A stretch of DNA of 64,000 nucleotides from Pseudomonas putida NBRC 14164 (GCF_000412675.1 NC_021505.1:2722501-2786500); one strand, 5' to 3'; counted from the first letter of the stretch, positions 26,968 to 35,943 are shown. Program-made: numbers and translations. Notes: generated by a model from the letters alone, not told the origin.

Positions 26968-27768
26968 ATGAACACACTTCCGTCGCAGCCAAGCGCTGAA
27001 CGCGGGGCGTTCTCCAGTTTCGAGGCGTGTCGCAACACCCAACAGGGCCCCGTGGTGATCCTTGCCTCTGGCGCCTCTGCCAAGCATTTTCCGCTGGGCG
27101 AATTCGCCCATTTACCCATCATCGCCATGAACGGTTCGGTTGCGATGACCGCCGAACACGGCATCCAGCCATTCTTCTACGTGTGCACCGACAAAAGCTT
27201 TCGCCAGCAACAGCCGGCCCTGTTCGCCACTGCCTTGCGCGACAGCGAGCGCCTGGCGCTCTGGCCCGAGCAGTATGCGGGTGCCGATGTGCCGGTAGGC
27301 ACCGAGTGCTATGCCTTGCATAAAGCGGATACGCCGGGCCTGCTGGACGGGTTGCGTGGCCATGGTGACAGTTGCGTGTGCAACCGCACCCTGTGGAGCA
27401 AACGCAGCCGCTCGATTGCCTTCAGCAAAGACTTGGCGCAGGGTTTCTTCGACGCCCGCACAGTGGCGTACGTGGCCTTGCAGTTGGCCTACCACCTGGG
27501 CTTCGAAGAAGTGTTGCTGGTGGGGGTGGACCTGGATCAGAGCGTCGGCCGCTTCTACGAGAACGGCCAGGGGCAGTGTTCGCCCTGTGGGCTCGACCAG
27601 CATTGGGACAGCCGTATCCTGCCGTCGTTGACGCTGATGGCCAGGGAGGTCGTGAACGAGCACTTCCACGTTTACAACCTGTCGTCGATCTCGCGGATTC
27701 CAGCCGAGCTGATCCCCAGGGTCAACCTCAGGGAGGCGCGCCGGATTGCCGGTTGTGCAATTACCTGA
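26968..27768 (+). CDS. WaaZ-like lipopolysaccharide core biosynthesis protein
   Basis: 266-residue cytoplasmic protein resembling enterobacterial WaaZ, which adds a third Kdo to the inner LPS core. Family-like stretches: VVILASGASAKHFPLGEF (nucleotide-sugar-type Gly loop), IIAMNGSVAMTAEHGIQPFFYVCTDKSF, FFDARTVAYVALQLAYHLGFEEVLLVGVDLDQS and SPCGLDQHWDSRILPSL. Two in-frame starts exist, 26959 and 26968; the second has AAAGATG about nine bases before it and is used here. Not beside other LPS genes, which suggests a core modification rather than housekeeping function. Substrate uncertain. Confidence 0.65.
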   Translation: MNTLPSQPSAERGAFSSFEACRNTQQGPVVILASGASAKHFPLGEFAHLPIIAMNGSVAMTAEHGIQPFFYVCTDKSFRQQQPALFATALRDSERLALWPEQYAGADVPVGTECYALHKADTPGLLDGLRGHGDSCVCNRTLWSKRSRSIAFSKDLAQGFFDARTVAYVALQLAYHLGFEEVLLVGVDLDQSVGRFYENGQGQCSPCGLDQHWDSRILPSLTLMAREVVNEHFHVYNLSSISRIPAELIPRVNLREARRIAGCAIT

Positions 27769-27840
27769 GCAAGAAAGCGGGTGCGTGCAGGGCTGTGGAT
27801 GCGTACAGTACGCCGAACGCAAACAGGCAGGAACCCGCTC

Positions 27841-28341
27841 ATGTCCAGCGCATTCACCTTCATGCATTCGCCCGTCGGCACCCTGACCCTGGTTGCCCGG
27901 GGCCAGTGCCTGGCAGCCGTACTGTGGGAAGAGGAGCGGGAAAACCGCGTGCGCCTCGGTGCCTTGCACCGTGACGACCAGTGCCCGGTGCTACTGGACA
28001 CCGCGCGGCAGCTTGGCGAATATTTTGCGGGCAAACGCCAGCGCTTCGAGCTGGCGCTGGATTTCGCCGGTACCGAGTTCCAGCGCCAGGTGTGGGCCGC
28101 GCTGCTGGCGATACCCTTCGGTGAAACCCGCAGCTACGGCGACATCGCCCGGCAGATCGGCAACCCCAGCGCGGTGCGGGCGGTAGGCGCCGCCAATGGC
28201 CGCAACCCGATCTCGATCATCGCCCCGTGCCACCGCGTGATCGGCGCTTCGGGCAGCCTGACCGGCTTTGCCGGTGGCCTGGCGGCCAAGCAGTACTTGC
28301 TGGCGCTGGAGGGCCGGCAAAGCCTCGCGCTGGACCTGTAG
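27841..28341 (+). CDS. ogt: Methylated-DNA--protein-cysteine methyltransferase
   Basis: 166-residue suicide DNA repair protein moving alkyl groups from O6-alkylguanine to its own cysteine. Active site is C130 in IIAPCHRVIG; the helix-turn-helix segment is FGETRSYGDIARQIGNPSAVRAVGAANGRNP. It lacks an Ada regulatory domain, so it is of the Ogt type. The start at ATG 27841 fits the family (MSSAFTFMHSPVGTLTLVA). Confidence 0.93.
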   Translation: MSSAFTFMHSPVGTLTLVARGQCLAAVLWEEERENRVRLGALHRDDQCPVLLDTARQLGEYFAGKRQRFELALDFAGTEFQRQVWAALLAIPFGETRSYGDIARQIGNPSAVRAVGAANGRNPISIIAPCHRVIGASGSLTGFAGGLAAKQYLLALEGRQSLALDL

Positions 28342-28344
28342 GCG

Positions 28345-28587
28345 TCAGCTGAACCAGCTGGCGACCAGGCAGGCCAGCAACGCCAGCGCCGAGCCAGCCA
28401 TCAGGGTGTACTGCCGATGGGCCCGACGTGCATGGGCCTTGACCGCACGCAGGTACTCGCCCGGTGTCGGTGCATCGGGCCGATGGCGCAAACCCTCGGC
28501 CACATCGGCAAGCTGGCCCTGGATCAGCAAGCCGACCAGGTAGTAGGTGCAGGTGTAACTCAGCAACGCCAGAAACAGATAGATCAT
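28345..28587 (-). CDS. Small two-helix membrane protein, unknown function
   Basis: 80 residues with a hydrophobic helix at each end (MIYLFLALLSYTCTYYLVGL and TLMAGSALALLACLVASWF) joined by a charged middle (EYLRAVKAHARRAHRQY). Its ATG overlaps the stop of the upstream nitrilase-family gene by 4 bp, so it is coupled to it. I do not recognise the family. Confidence 0.65.
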   Translation of the reverse strand: MIYLFLALLSYTCTYYLVGLLIQGQLADVAEGLRHRPDAPTPGEYLRAVKAHARRAHRQYTLMAGSALALLACLVASWFS

Positions 28588-29327
28588 GCCGGGTGTGGGT
28601 CCAAAGGCAGGGCCATTGCGCTGGCGTTGCCAGTGTCCAGCATGATCAGCCCTTCACTGTGGTCGTCCAGGCTGGCCAGCAAGCGCCCCTGGCTGTCCCA
28701 CGCTGCCGAACCGCCCGCACCGATGAAGGTGTCGGCTGGCCCCACGCAGTTGGCCATCAGTATCGGCATGCCCAGTTCACGTGCCACCTCCGGGTAATGT
28801 GCGTATCCCTCGCGGATGCCCTTGGCGGTTTTCGCCACGCTGACCAGATACAGGTCGGCGCCGTGCTCGCGGGCGGCGGCCGCGTGGGCCATGAACATCG
28901 ATTCGTAGCAGATCGCCGGTGCCACCCGATGATCGCCTACTTGCAGCAGCAGTGCCTGATCGCCAGGGGTGAAGTAGGGCAGCTCGTCATCATGCAGGCG
29001 CCGTTTGGCATAGGCCTGGCGCGGTGCCCCGGGGCTGAAGATGGGCATGCCAATGCGAATACCGTCGGGTGTCGGCAACGGCAGGCCAACGGCCACGGTG
29101 ATACCCAGGCGGTCACAGGCTGCCTGCAGCGGGCCCAGCCGCTCGGAGCTGACCGGCAAGGCGGCCTGGCGCGCAAGGCTTGGCTCATAGCCGGTCAGCG
29201 AGAGTTCGGGGAACACCACCAGCGCCGCGCCAAGGGCCGCGGCCTGCTCGATGCAGGCCAGATGACGCTGGAGGTTGCCTGGCAAATCGCCCTTGAGCGA
29301 CGCCAGTTGTACGGCGCACAGTTTCAT
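28584..29327 (-). CDS. Carbon-nitrogen hydrolase (nitrilase superfamily)
   Basis: 247-residue cytoplasmic amidase-like enzyme. The catalytic triad is visible: E41 (VVFPELSLTGYEP), K108 (QAYAKRRLHDDELPYF) and C140 (VAPAICYESMF). Start chosen at ATG 29325-29327 with AAGGG upstream; the longer open frame adds 99 unrelated residues. It resembles the short predicted amidases that act on small linear amides; substrate unknown. Followed by a coupled small membrane protein. Confidence 0.88.
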   Translation of the reverse strand: MKLCAVQLASLKGDLPGNLQRHLACIEQAAALGAALVVFPELSLTGYEPSLARQAALPVSSERLGPLQAACDRLGITVAVGLPLPTPDGIRIGMPIFSPGAPRQAYAKRRLHDDELPYFTPGDQALLLQVGDHRVAPAICYESMFMAHAAAAREHGADLYLVSVAKTAKGIREGYAHYPEVARELGMPILMANCVGPADTFIGAGGSAAWDSQGRLLASLDDHSEGLIMLDTGNASAMALPLDPHPA

Positions 29328-29403
29328 GAAATACCCTTCCCTGGTACAGGTTGAAGGGTCGAGCATACTATCGGCACCAACGCCTGTACCAGTGAAGGCT
29401 TTT

Positions 29404-29919
29404 TCAGGTTGCCGGGTGCGTCGCGAAGCGCTGGCGGAACCAGTCGTCGAGCATGGCCTTCTCGGCATACAGGCGGTCGCTGCTGCTGGCGACCCGGCCG
29501 GGGCGGCTGAGGTACATCTTGTCGCTGACCCGCTCCTCGGCCTGCTGGGCGGGTTTGCCCGGCTGACTGAGGGTGTAGGTGAGGTCGATGCTCGGCCAGG
29601 TGATCTCGCGCATGAAACGCACATCGTAGGCCTGGCTGTGCCAGGGCTCGAAGCGCCCGGCCAGGTCGATGTCGCGGATATCGATGACCAGCTGCTGGCC
29701 CGGTTGCAGGTAACGCTGACCGAGCTTTTGCAGGTACTGGGTAAGGGATTTCATCACATAGTCGTCGGCGCCACGCTCATAACCGTGGCTGTCCAGGCTG
29801 GCGTCGCGGAAATGTTCCGGGTGGTCGAAACGCACCTCGACCTGCGCGGCCGGGGAGCCTTGTGCCATGCTGTTCAGTGATAGCGCCATGAGCACGGCAC
29901 ACACGAGGGCGGTACGCAT
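29404..29919 (-). CDS. DUF3016 exported protein
   Basis: 171-residue secreted protein with a signal peptide (MRTALVCAVLMALSLNSMAQG). The body has the DUF3016 pattern: VEVRFDHPEHFRDAS, YLQKLGQRYLQPGQQLVIDIRDIDLAGRFEPW, VRFMREITWPSIDLTYTL. Function unknown; usually a periplasmic or envelope protein of about this length. Monocistronic, divergent from the phosphatase gene. Confidence 0.82.
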   Translation of the reverse strand: MRTALVCAVLMALSLNSMAQGSPAAQVEVRFDHPEHFRDASLDSHGYERGADDYVMKSLTQYLQKLGQRYLQPGQQLVIDIRDIDLAGRFEPWHSQAYDVRFMREITWPSIDLTYTLSQPGKPAQQAEERVSDKMYLSRPGRVASSSDRLYAEKAMLDDWFRQRFATHPAT

Positions 29920-29994
29920 GATGCACCTCCGGGGTAGATTGGGGGTGTTTCCATTTTACGCCCGCCATGGCAGCACCTGCAGAGGAAGATTGTA

Positions 29995-30726
29995 ATGGGA
30001 CGGTTTCGGCGGTTGCTCGCCAATATCCGGGGGCGTGACCTGGCGGTGGGCGATATCCATGGTCACTTCCAGCGCCTGGAACAGTGCCTTGAAGCGGTGG
30101 GGTTCGACCCCGCGGTAGACCGCCTGTTCAGTGTGGGTGACCTGGTCGACCGGGGGCCGCACAGCGAGGTCGTGCTGGAGTGGCTCGCGCAGCCTTGGTT
30201 CCATGCGGTGCAAGGTAACCATGAGGCGCTGGCAATCACTCGCGTGCGTGGGGGGCGGCTTGACCTGGACATGTACCGCGCAGCGGGTGGCAGCTGGTTC
30301 CTGGACCTGCCGCGGGCCGCACAATTGCGCTTCGTGGAGCGCTTCGAGCAGTTACCAATTGCCATCGAAGTGGAAAGCGCGGCCGGCCTGGTCGGGTTGC
30401 TGCATGCAGACAGCCCGTTTGCTGATTGGGCAGTGCTGCGTTCATGGCTTGAGCTGGAGCTGGATCACGACCCGAAGGTACGTGAGGTATGCCAGTGGTC
30501 GCGCCGGCGCCTGAAGGAAGGCGATACCCAACCGGTGCAGGGCCTGCGTGCTTTGCTGGTCGGGCACACGCCGGTGCTGGAGGCAAAGCTGCTGGGTAAT
30601 GTCTGGCACCTGGACACGGGGGGCTGGGCGAGTGGCCACTTTACCTTGATGGACATGCGCACCTTGCAACTGGTCAGCCCCGGGCCAGATGCAGCACCAG
30701 CGCCGCAGCCAATATCACCAACATGA
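29995..30726 (+). CDS. Serine/threonine protein phosphatase-like metallophosphoesterase
   Basis: 243-residue PrpA/PrpB-like enzyme. The dinuclear metal motifs are in order: GDIHGHF, GDLVDRG, GNHE, and a late histidine in LLVGHTPV. Ribosome site AGAGGAAGA precedes ATG 29995. It may dephosphorylate proteins or dinucleotides. Its last 53 bp overlap the 3' end of the convergent LysE-type gene. Confidence 0.88.
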   Translation: MGRFRRLLANIRGRDLAVGDIHGHFQRLEQCLEAVGFDPAVDRLFSVGDLVDRGPHSEVVLEWLAQPWFHAVQGNHEALAITRVRGGRLDLDMYRAAGGSWFLDLPRAAQLRFVERFEQLPIAIEVESAAGLVGLLHADSPFADWAVLRSWLELELDHDPKVREVCQWSRRRLKEGDTQPVQGLRALLVGHTPVLEAKLLGNVWHLDTGGWASGHFTLMDMRTLQLVSPGPDAAPAPQPISPT

Positions 30727-31288
30727 GCCCTGAGGCCCGCTCCAGCCACGGCAGGCTGCGAGCGAAACGCCGCAGTACCCGCTGGTTACCGATGGCCACG
30801 GCCACCAGCAGGTCCCAGAGCAGGACGATGCTGAACATCCACACGGCGTAGGCCGATTTCCAGCCGGTGCTGGCGCTGGCTACCATACTGGCAAGGCTGG
30901 CATAGAACAGCGCGTTTTTGGGGTTGAGGATGCCGGACAAGAAGCCCATGCCCAGATTGTGCCACCAGCCTTGAACCCGCTGGTTGTCCGTGACTGAGCG
31001 CAGGCTGGTTTGCCCCGCATGGCGCAGGAACAGCACGCCGATGTACAGCAGGTAGCTGGCGCCGGCCAGTTGCAGGGACGTAAACAGCAGGCTGCCTTCC
31101 TGCAACACCGACAGGCCGGTGAAGGCGATGGCGATGAACGCGCCATTGGCCAGGGCAATGCCCAGGCAGGCGCCGCTGGCGATGCGCCAGCCGCTGTTGA
31201 TCGAGCTGCGTGCGACCAGGAAGAAGTCCGGGCCAGGTGAGAGCAGGGCGAGGAAGTGGGCGAGGGCGATGATCAGGAACTGTTGCAT
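30674..31288 (-). CDS. LysE/RhtB family amino-acid exporter
   Basis: 204-residue membrane exporter. The family start motif FLALLSPGPDFFLVARSSINSGWRIASGACLGIALAN is at residues 12-48, and GFLSGILNPKNALFYASL follows in mid-protein. About six helices. Start at ATG 31286-31288; further upstream codons run into a REP-associated region. The 3' end overlaps the convergent phosphatase gene by 53 bp. Confidence 0.9.
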   Translation of the reverse strand: MQQFLIIALAHFLALLSPGPDFFLVARSSINSGWRIASGACLGIALANGAFIAIAFTGLSVLQEGSLLFTSLQLAGASYLLYIGVLFLRHAGQTSLRSVTDNQRVQGWWHNLGMGFLSGILNPKNALFYASLASMVASASTGWKSAYAVWMFSIVLLWDLLVAVAIGNQRVLRRFARSLPWLERASGLMLVILAAALVLHLARG

Positions 31289-31370
31289 GGGCGGCGCGGC
31301 TCTGCGGGAAAAACCGCAGTCTGCTGCCGGGCTTGTCAGGCGTATTGAAGAATATTGCGTGGTAGTGCCT

Positions 31371-31482
31371 TGGGGCTGCTGCGCAGCCCTATCGCGACAC
31401 AAGGCCGCTCCCACAGGTACTGCGTATGCCGTTCAATGCGGGAGCGGCCTTGCGTCGCGATCGGGGCGCAGAGCGCCCCCAG
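31371..31482. repeat. REP-like pair, long family (CGCGACACAAGGCCGCTCC)
   Basis: Left arm GGGGCTGCTGCGCAGCCCTA then ATCGCGACACAAGGCCGCTCC; right arm GGAGCGGCCTTGCGTCGCGA followed by GGGCGCAGAGCGCCC. Each half carries its own outer hairpin, unlike the main REP family here. Located between the LysE-type gene and the AraC regulator. Confidence 0.85.
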
Positions 31483-31486
31483 GATG

Positions 31487-32305
31487 TCAAGGGCTGCGCA
31501 CATCCCGATACTGGCCTGGCGTCACGCCCACATGGGCCTTGAATACCCGCTGGAAATGGCTTTGGTCGGCAAACCCGAGGCGGTAGGCCACCTCCGCCAA
31601 CGCCAGCCCTTCACCCAACAACTGCCGCCCGCGATTGATCCGGGCATTGAGCACATAGGCATGCGGGGTCAAGCCAGTGGCGGTGCGGAACGCGCGGATC
31701 AGCTGGTAGCGCCCAAGGCCGGCTTCGCGGGCCAGCACCTCCAGGCACAGTTGCGCGGGGTCTTGCCCTTCGAGGCGCGCGATCAACCCGCTCAACACAG
31801 TCGCCCCCAAGGCGGGGGCTGCCGTCAGAGGGGCTTGTGCGGAAAAGTCCAGGTCACCCACAAAGGCAATCAGCGCCGCATCTTTCTCACGGTTGCTGGC
31901 GCTGGAGAACAGCAATCTGTTCAGCTCGCAGAACTGCCCATACACCGCCGGCGCCCGGCAGATACGCGCCGGTTCGCCGGGGCCGGCGCCGCCCAGCCCC
32001 GATTCCAGGCGCACTTGTGCCAGCCAGTCGGCGTCCACATGCAGCATCTGGTAGCTCCAGGCTTGCCCGGGCTCGGGGTTGCAGGCATGTACGCGGTGGG
32101 CTGGCACCAACACCAGCGTACCGGGTGTCAGGCGTTCCTGCCCATTCACGGCGCCGCTGAAATGGCTGTGGCCGGCATCCACTGCACCGATGGAAAACGT
32201 TGGGTGACTGTGGGCCTTGTAACAGGCCCGGCTATGACAGGCGCGGCGGCTTTCCACATGCGGGAGTGCCGGGTCGCGCCACAGCGCGGCGTGGGAGCGG
32301 GGCAT
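31487..32305 (-). CDS. AraC-family transcriptional regulator
   Basis: 272-residue regulator with an N-terminal cupin-like sensing domain (HSHPTFSIGAVDAGHSHF, LTPGTLVLVPAHRVHACNPEPG) and a C-terminal double helix-turn-helix (LAREAGLGRYQLIRAFRTATGLTPHAYVLNARINRGRQLL, then LAEVAYRLGFADQSHFQRVFKAHVGVTPGQYR). Start ATG 32303-32305 with GAGGA upstream. Divergent from a LysE-type exporter, the likely target, as for other AraC/LysE pairs. Confidence 0.92.
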   Translation of the reverse strand: MPRSHAALWRDPALPHVESRRACHSRACYKAHSHPTFSIGAVDAGHSHFSGAVNGQERLTPGTLVLVPAHRVHACNPEPGQAWSYQMLHVDADWLAQVRLESGLGGAGPGEPARICRAPAVYGQFCELNRLLFSSASNREKDAALIAFVGDLDFSAQAPLTAAPALGATVLSGLIARLEGQDPAQLCLEVLAREAGLGRYQLIRAFRTATGLTPHAYVLNARINRGRQLLGEGLALAEVAYRLGFADQSHFQRVFKAHVGVTPGQYRDVRSP

Positions 32306-32436
32306 CACAAGGTCCTCTATTTCGCCGGCAGCGTAACAGGTGCCGCGTACCCATACAGTTTTTATCGCTGGCTGTAACTTGACCGCAAGGCCCGGCAGAG
32401 GCCGAAATAGACGCCTGTTGCCAAAGGAAAACAACA
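32306..32436. promoter_or_regulatory. AraC / LysE divergent region with inverted 9-mers
   Basis: TCTATTTCG at 32316-32324 and its complement CGAAATAGA at 32403-32411 lie next to the two start codons, facing each other. They are candidate binding half-sites for the AraC-type regulator. AAAGGAAAA before 32437 is the exporter ribosome site. Confidence 0.35.
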
Positions 32437-33060
32437 ATGGACCTTTCAAGCCTGCTGCTTTTCATCCCCGCCTGCTTTGCCCTGAACATGGCGCCGGGGC
32501 CCAACAACTTGCTGTCGCTGCACAACGCCAGCCGCTACGGCCTGCGCACGGCCTGCGTGGCCGGGGGGGGTCGCATTGTCGCCTTCAGCGGCATGATCGC
32601 CCTGGCGGCCATGGGCCTGGCAGTGGTGCTGCATACCAGTGAATACCTGTTCATGGCCATCAAGGTAGTGGGGGCGGCCTACCTGTTCTACATCGCCTGG
32701 CAACTGTGGCGTGCACCGGTAGGCGAGGCAGTGGTGGCAGCGGACTACCCGCGTGGCACCTGGCGCCTGACGCGCCAGGAGTTCTGGGTGGCGGCCGGCA
32801 ACCCCAAGGCCATCCTGATCTTCACCGCGTTCCTGCCGCAGTTCGTTACAGTCGGCAGCGCCACCCCGGTGAGCGAGCAGTTTCTGTGGTTGGGCGCGCT
32901 GTTCTTGCTGTTGGAATGGGCTGCCATTGCCCTCTATGCAGGCCTGGGTGCCTACATGCAGCGCTGGTTCAGCCAGCCTGGCCCGCGCCGCGTGTTCAAC
33001 CGGGTCAGCGCCTCCCTGCTGGGCTGCGCTGGCCTCGGCTTGCTGGCGGCGCGCCGCTAG
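32437..33060 (+). CDS. LysE family translocator
   Basis: 207-residue inner-membrane exporter, probably for an amino acid. Family motif LNMAPGPNNLLSLHNASRYGLRTACVAGGGR is near residues 14-45; AAGNPKAILIFTAFLPQFV is the second conserved block. About six hydrophobic segments. Divergent from the AraC regulator. Its stop overlaps the stop of the convergent autotransporter gene by 3-4 bp. Confidence 0.9.
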   Translation: MDLSSLLLFIPACFALNMAPGPNNLLSLHNASRYGLRTACVAGGGRIVAFSGMIALAAMGLAVVLHTSEYLFMAIKVVGAAYLFYIAWQLWRAPVGEAVVAADYPRGTWRLTRQEFWVAAGNPKAILIFTAFLPQFVTVGSATPVSEQFLWLGALFLLLEWAAIALYAGLGAYMQRWFSQPGPRRVFNRVSASLLGCAGLGLLAARR

Positions 33061-35477
33061 AACTGCCAGCGCACCCCCAGGTTGACGCCGCTGGCTTCCT
33101 GCTGGCGGCTGTCCAGGTTGGCGGTGTACTGCACGCCGCCATGCAGGCTCAGCGCTTCGCTGACCTGCGCCACCACGCCGCTTTCCAGTTGCACTGAGGT
33201 ATAGCGGTAGTCGGTCTTGATCTTGTCGACACCATCGAAGGTCAAGGTGTCGCGGCCACCGTCGCCGTGCCACAGGTTAACCTGCGCATAGGGCTGCAGC
33301 AGGCGCCCGCTGCTTCCCGTGAACGCCCCTTCCAGGCGCACACCCAAGCGACCCGTCAGCTCGACCTGGGCGTCATGGCTGATGCGCGAAATGCTATCGC
33401 TTGCGCTGTCGAGCGAAACTTTTTGTGCGATCAGCTGGGCTTGCGGCTCCAGCCTCCAGCGCTCGTACAGGGCAATGGGGTACCCGGACTCCAGCGACGC
33501 CGTCCAGGCGTGGCCGTCGATGTCCAGCTTGTCGCCGCGGTCCGAGCGGGCTCGCCCATCAAGGCGGGTGTACTGCAACACTGCATCCAGGTACGCGCCT
33601 TGGGGCCCGACCAGCGTCCAGTATGTGCCGACGCTGTCGCCATCGAGTTTCAGGTCCCCCACGCTGCGGTCTTTCACGGCCAGGGCGAAACCTTTGACGT
33701 CGGCGTCCAGGCGGCTATGGCTGACGTAGAAGCCGACATGCTGGCGGTAACCGTTGTCGTGGACCTTGGCATACAGGTCCTGGCCCACCTTGAAACCGTA
33801 TAGGTCGCCATCCAGGCTCGGGCTGACCGTCCCGCTCCATTGCTGGCGCAGCGTGCCGCCGTAGGCCTGCCCCCAACTGGCAGGCAGGGCGCCTTCGCCT
33901 TTGAGCAACTGTTGGTCACCCTGGCGTTGATGGAAGGTGCCCAAGGCCTGGCGGGCGATGATCGCAGCGCCTCTTGGAACGGCAGCGTAAACCGGGACTT
34001 CCGGGCGATACAGCGGCAGGCTTTCGCCTTGCACGGGGGCGGGCAGGTCGACCTGGCCAGGTGCCGGTGCGGCAACAGGTGGCGTCTGGGCCGGTGCTAT
34101 CAAAGGTGGCTCGCCCGGCTGTGAAGGTTGTGTTGGTTGTACGGGCCCGGGTACAGGTGCTGGAGCGGGTGCCGCGACCAGCGTCGAGCGCAGGTACCAG
34201 CTGTTTTCGCTGCCAGCGGTTACACCACCTTTGAACAACCGGTAGTCATAGGCACCCACCGATAGCGTTTGCGTCTGCACGAATGCAGTGGCCGTGCTGG
34301 TGGCGCCGTCACGGGCTTCGACGACCTGGATGCCGTTCTGTGCGGTTGCTGCACCCGCGCCATTGAGGTTGTTGACGAGCAATTGCGTGGAGCCGCTAAT
34401 GGCGCCACGGCTGACCACCAGGCGGTCGGAGGCAGCGCCATCGCCTGCCAGCACGCTATTCAGGCGCAGGGTGCCGTTGTTACCGGTGTAATCGCCCTGA
34501 ACGGTCAGGCGGCCTTGAGCGTCGTTGCCACGACTCAGGTCGATGGTGCCGGCGTTGAATACCGATACCTTGCTGTCACTCTGGATGCTGACGATGCTGC
34601 CCTGACGGCTGTTCAGCGCGCTGCTTGCATCGATTTGCAGGGTCCCGGTCCCAGTGGCCGGGATCACGCGTGGCTGATCGCTGCCCAGGTCTCCCAGTGT
34701 AAGGGTGTCGTTGAGGGTGAGCCGGCTGCCTTGCTGGAGGTTGATGGACTCCCAGTTCATGTACGACGCACCTTGGCCGACCTGACTCTGCTCGAATGTC
34801 AGTGTGTCCGTGCCGGTACCGCCGTCCAGGATAACGGCAGAGTTGCCCAGGTCGATGGCGCGGACGATGGCGGTGTCATCGTCATTCTCCATGATGACCC
34901 GCTTACCGATCTGGCCACCCGTCCAGGTAAATTCATCCTTGCCGTTGCCAGTGCGTATTTCGCCTTTGAGCGTGCCGCCGCTGATGGTTATCTTGTCAAC
35001 GCCGCTACTGGTACTGATATCACCGCCGACGGTGCCGCCCGTCATGATGATCGTGTCGTTGCCAAGCCCGCTGACCACGTTGCCAACAACAACGGTTTCG
35101 ACACCGAGCCCTTGGGAAATCTCGAGGAAGTTGTCAGCGAGCTTGAGATCGATTCGGCCAATGCTGCCGCCTTTGAACCACGCCGTGTCTCCATCTTCAA
35201 AAGCGCCTGTGATGGTGCCGCCGGTCATGGTGAACGTGTCCATGTCACCGCCTTGGTTCAATGACCCTAGCGTGCCGCCAGACATGGTGAAGGTGTCTTG
35301 GCCATTGCCTTGTTGCAATGACTGGACCGTTGCGCCGCTGAGGGTGAACTCATCAGCGGCATCGGTTTGCACGAGGGCGCCAAGGGTCTCACCGGGGGTA
35401 ACCGTCAGGGATTGGGAGTGAGCCAGTAATGGCAGTGCCAGCAGGGGGAAGGGCAGCAGCAAGCGGGGGCATCGCAT
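33057..35477 (-). CDS. Autotransporter with short beta-helical passenger
   Basis: 806-residue type V secretion protein. Signal peptide MRCPRLLLPFPLLALPLLAHS. The passenger starts with about six imperfect repeats of roughly 22 residues built on DxFTxSGGTxxxLxxG (DEFTLSGATV, DTFTMSGGTL, DTFTMTGGTI, DTIIMTGGTV, DKITISGGTL, DEFTWTGGQI), expected to form a beta-helix, then a pertactin-like region. A proline-rich linker (APAPAPVPGPVQPTQPSQPG...) joins it to the C-terminal barrel of about 260 residues, ending LGVRWQF. Start ATG 35475-35477 follows GGAGA; the longer frame upstream is not needed. Likely a surface adhesin; ligand unknown. Confidence 0.9.
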   Translation of the reverse strand: MRCPRLLLPFPLLALPLLAHSQSLTVTPGETLGALVQTDAADEFTLSGATVQSLQQGNGQDTFTMSGGTLGSLNQGGDMDTFTMTGGTITGAFEDGDTAWFKGGSIGRIDLKLADNFLEISQGLGVETVVVGNVVSGLGNDTIIMTGGTVGGDISTSSGVDKITISGGTLKGEIRTGNGKDEFTWTGGQIGKRVIMENDDDTAIVRAIDLGNSAVILDGGTGTDTLTFEQSQVGQGASYMNWESINLQQGSRLTLNDTLTLGDLGSDQPRVIPATGTGTLQIDASSALNSRQGSIVSIQSDSKVSVFNAGTIDLSRGNDAQGRLTVQGDYTGNNGTLRLNSVLAGDGAASDRLVVSRGAISGSTQLLVNNLNGAGAATAQNGIQVVEARDGATSTATAFVQTQTLSVGAYDYRLFKGGVTAGSENSWYLRSTLVAAPAPAPVPGPVQPTQPSQPGEPPLIAPAQTPPVAAPAPGQVDLPAPVQGESLPLYRPEVPVYAAVPRGAAIIARQALGTFHQRQGDQQLLKGEGALPASWGQAYGGTLRQQWSGTVSPSLDGDLYGFKVGQDLYAKVHDNGYRQHVGFYVSHSRLDADVKGFALAVKDRSVGDLKLDGDSVGTYWTLVGPQGAYLDAVLQYTRLDGRARSDRGDKLDIDGHAWTASLESGYPIALYERWRLEPQAQLIAQKVSLDSASDSISRISHDAQVELTGRLGVRLEGAFTGSSGRLLQPYAQVNLWHGDGGRDTLTFDGVDKIKTDYRYTSVQLESGVVAQVSEALSLHGGVQYTANLDSRQQEASGVNLGVRWQF

Positions 35478-35610
35478 AGGCAGGTCTCCGGGTCCATTCA
35501 AGGGTCCACTACCTGAAGCGACGCCAGCAGGACGGCTTCGGCCCTGCCGGAGTTGTATGTAATGTTGGGTGACGGGACAACTGGCAAAAATGTCAGGTGG
35601 CCCGCTGCCA

Positions 35611-35886
35611 TCAATCGCGGTAGAACGTTTGCACCAGGTGGTAGCCGAACTTGCTCTTGATCGGCCCGTGCACCACACGCAAAGGTTTTTTGAAAATTAC
35701 CTGGTCGATAGCGCCGACCATCTGGCCCGGGCGGACTTCGCCCAGGTCGCCGCCGCGCTTGCCCGAAGGGCAGATAGAAAACTTTTTGGCGAGCACGTCG
35801 AAAGCCTCACCGTTGGCGATGCGCTGTTTGAGCTTTTCGGCTTCGTCAGCGGTCTTGACCAGGATGTGGCGGGCTTGGGCTTTCAT
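35611..35886 (-). CDS. Small parvulin-type peptidyl-prolyl isomerase (first copy)
   Basis: 91-residue stand-alone parvulin, PpiC-like. MKAQARHILVKTADEAEKLK, then AFDVLAKKFSICPSGKRGGDLGEVRPGQMV and KSKFGYHLVQTFYRD give the whole domain with no signal peptide, so it should be cytoplasmic. A paralog of 93 residues lies at 41401-41682. Monocistronic, followed on the same strand by the autotransporter's upstream side. Confidence 0.92.
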   Translation of the reverse strand: MKAQARHILVKTADEAEKLKQRIANGEAFDVLAKKFSICPSGKRGGDLGEVRPGQMVGAIDQVIFKKPLRVVHGPIKSKFGYHLVQTFYRD

Positions 35887-35943
35887 GAGGTACCTGTGCT
35901 TCGGGCGCGAAAAAAGGGGCGCATTATGCCTGATAGATTCGCC

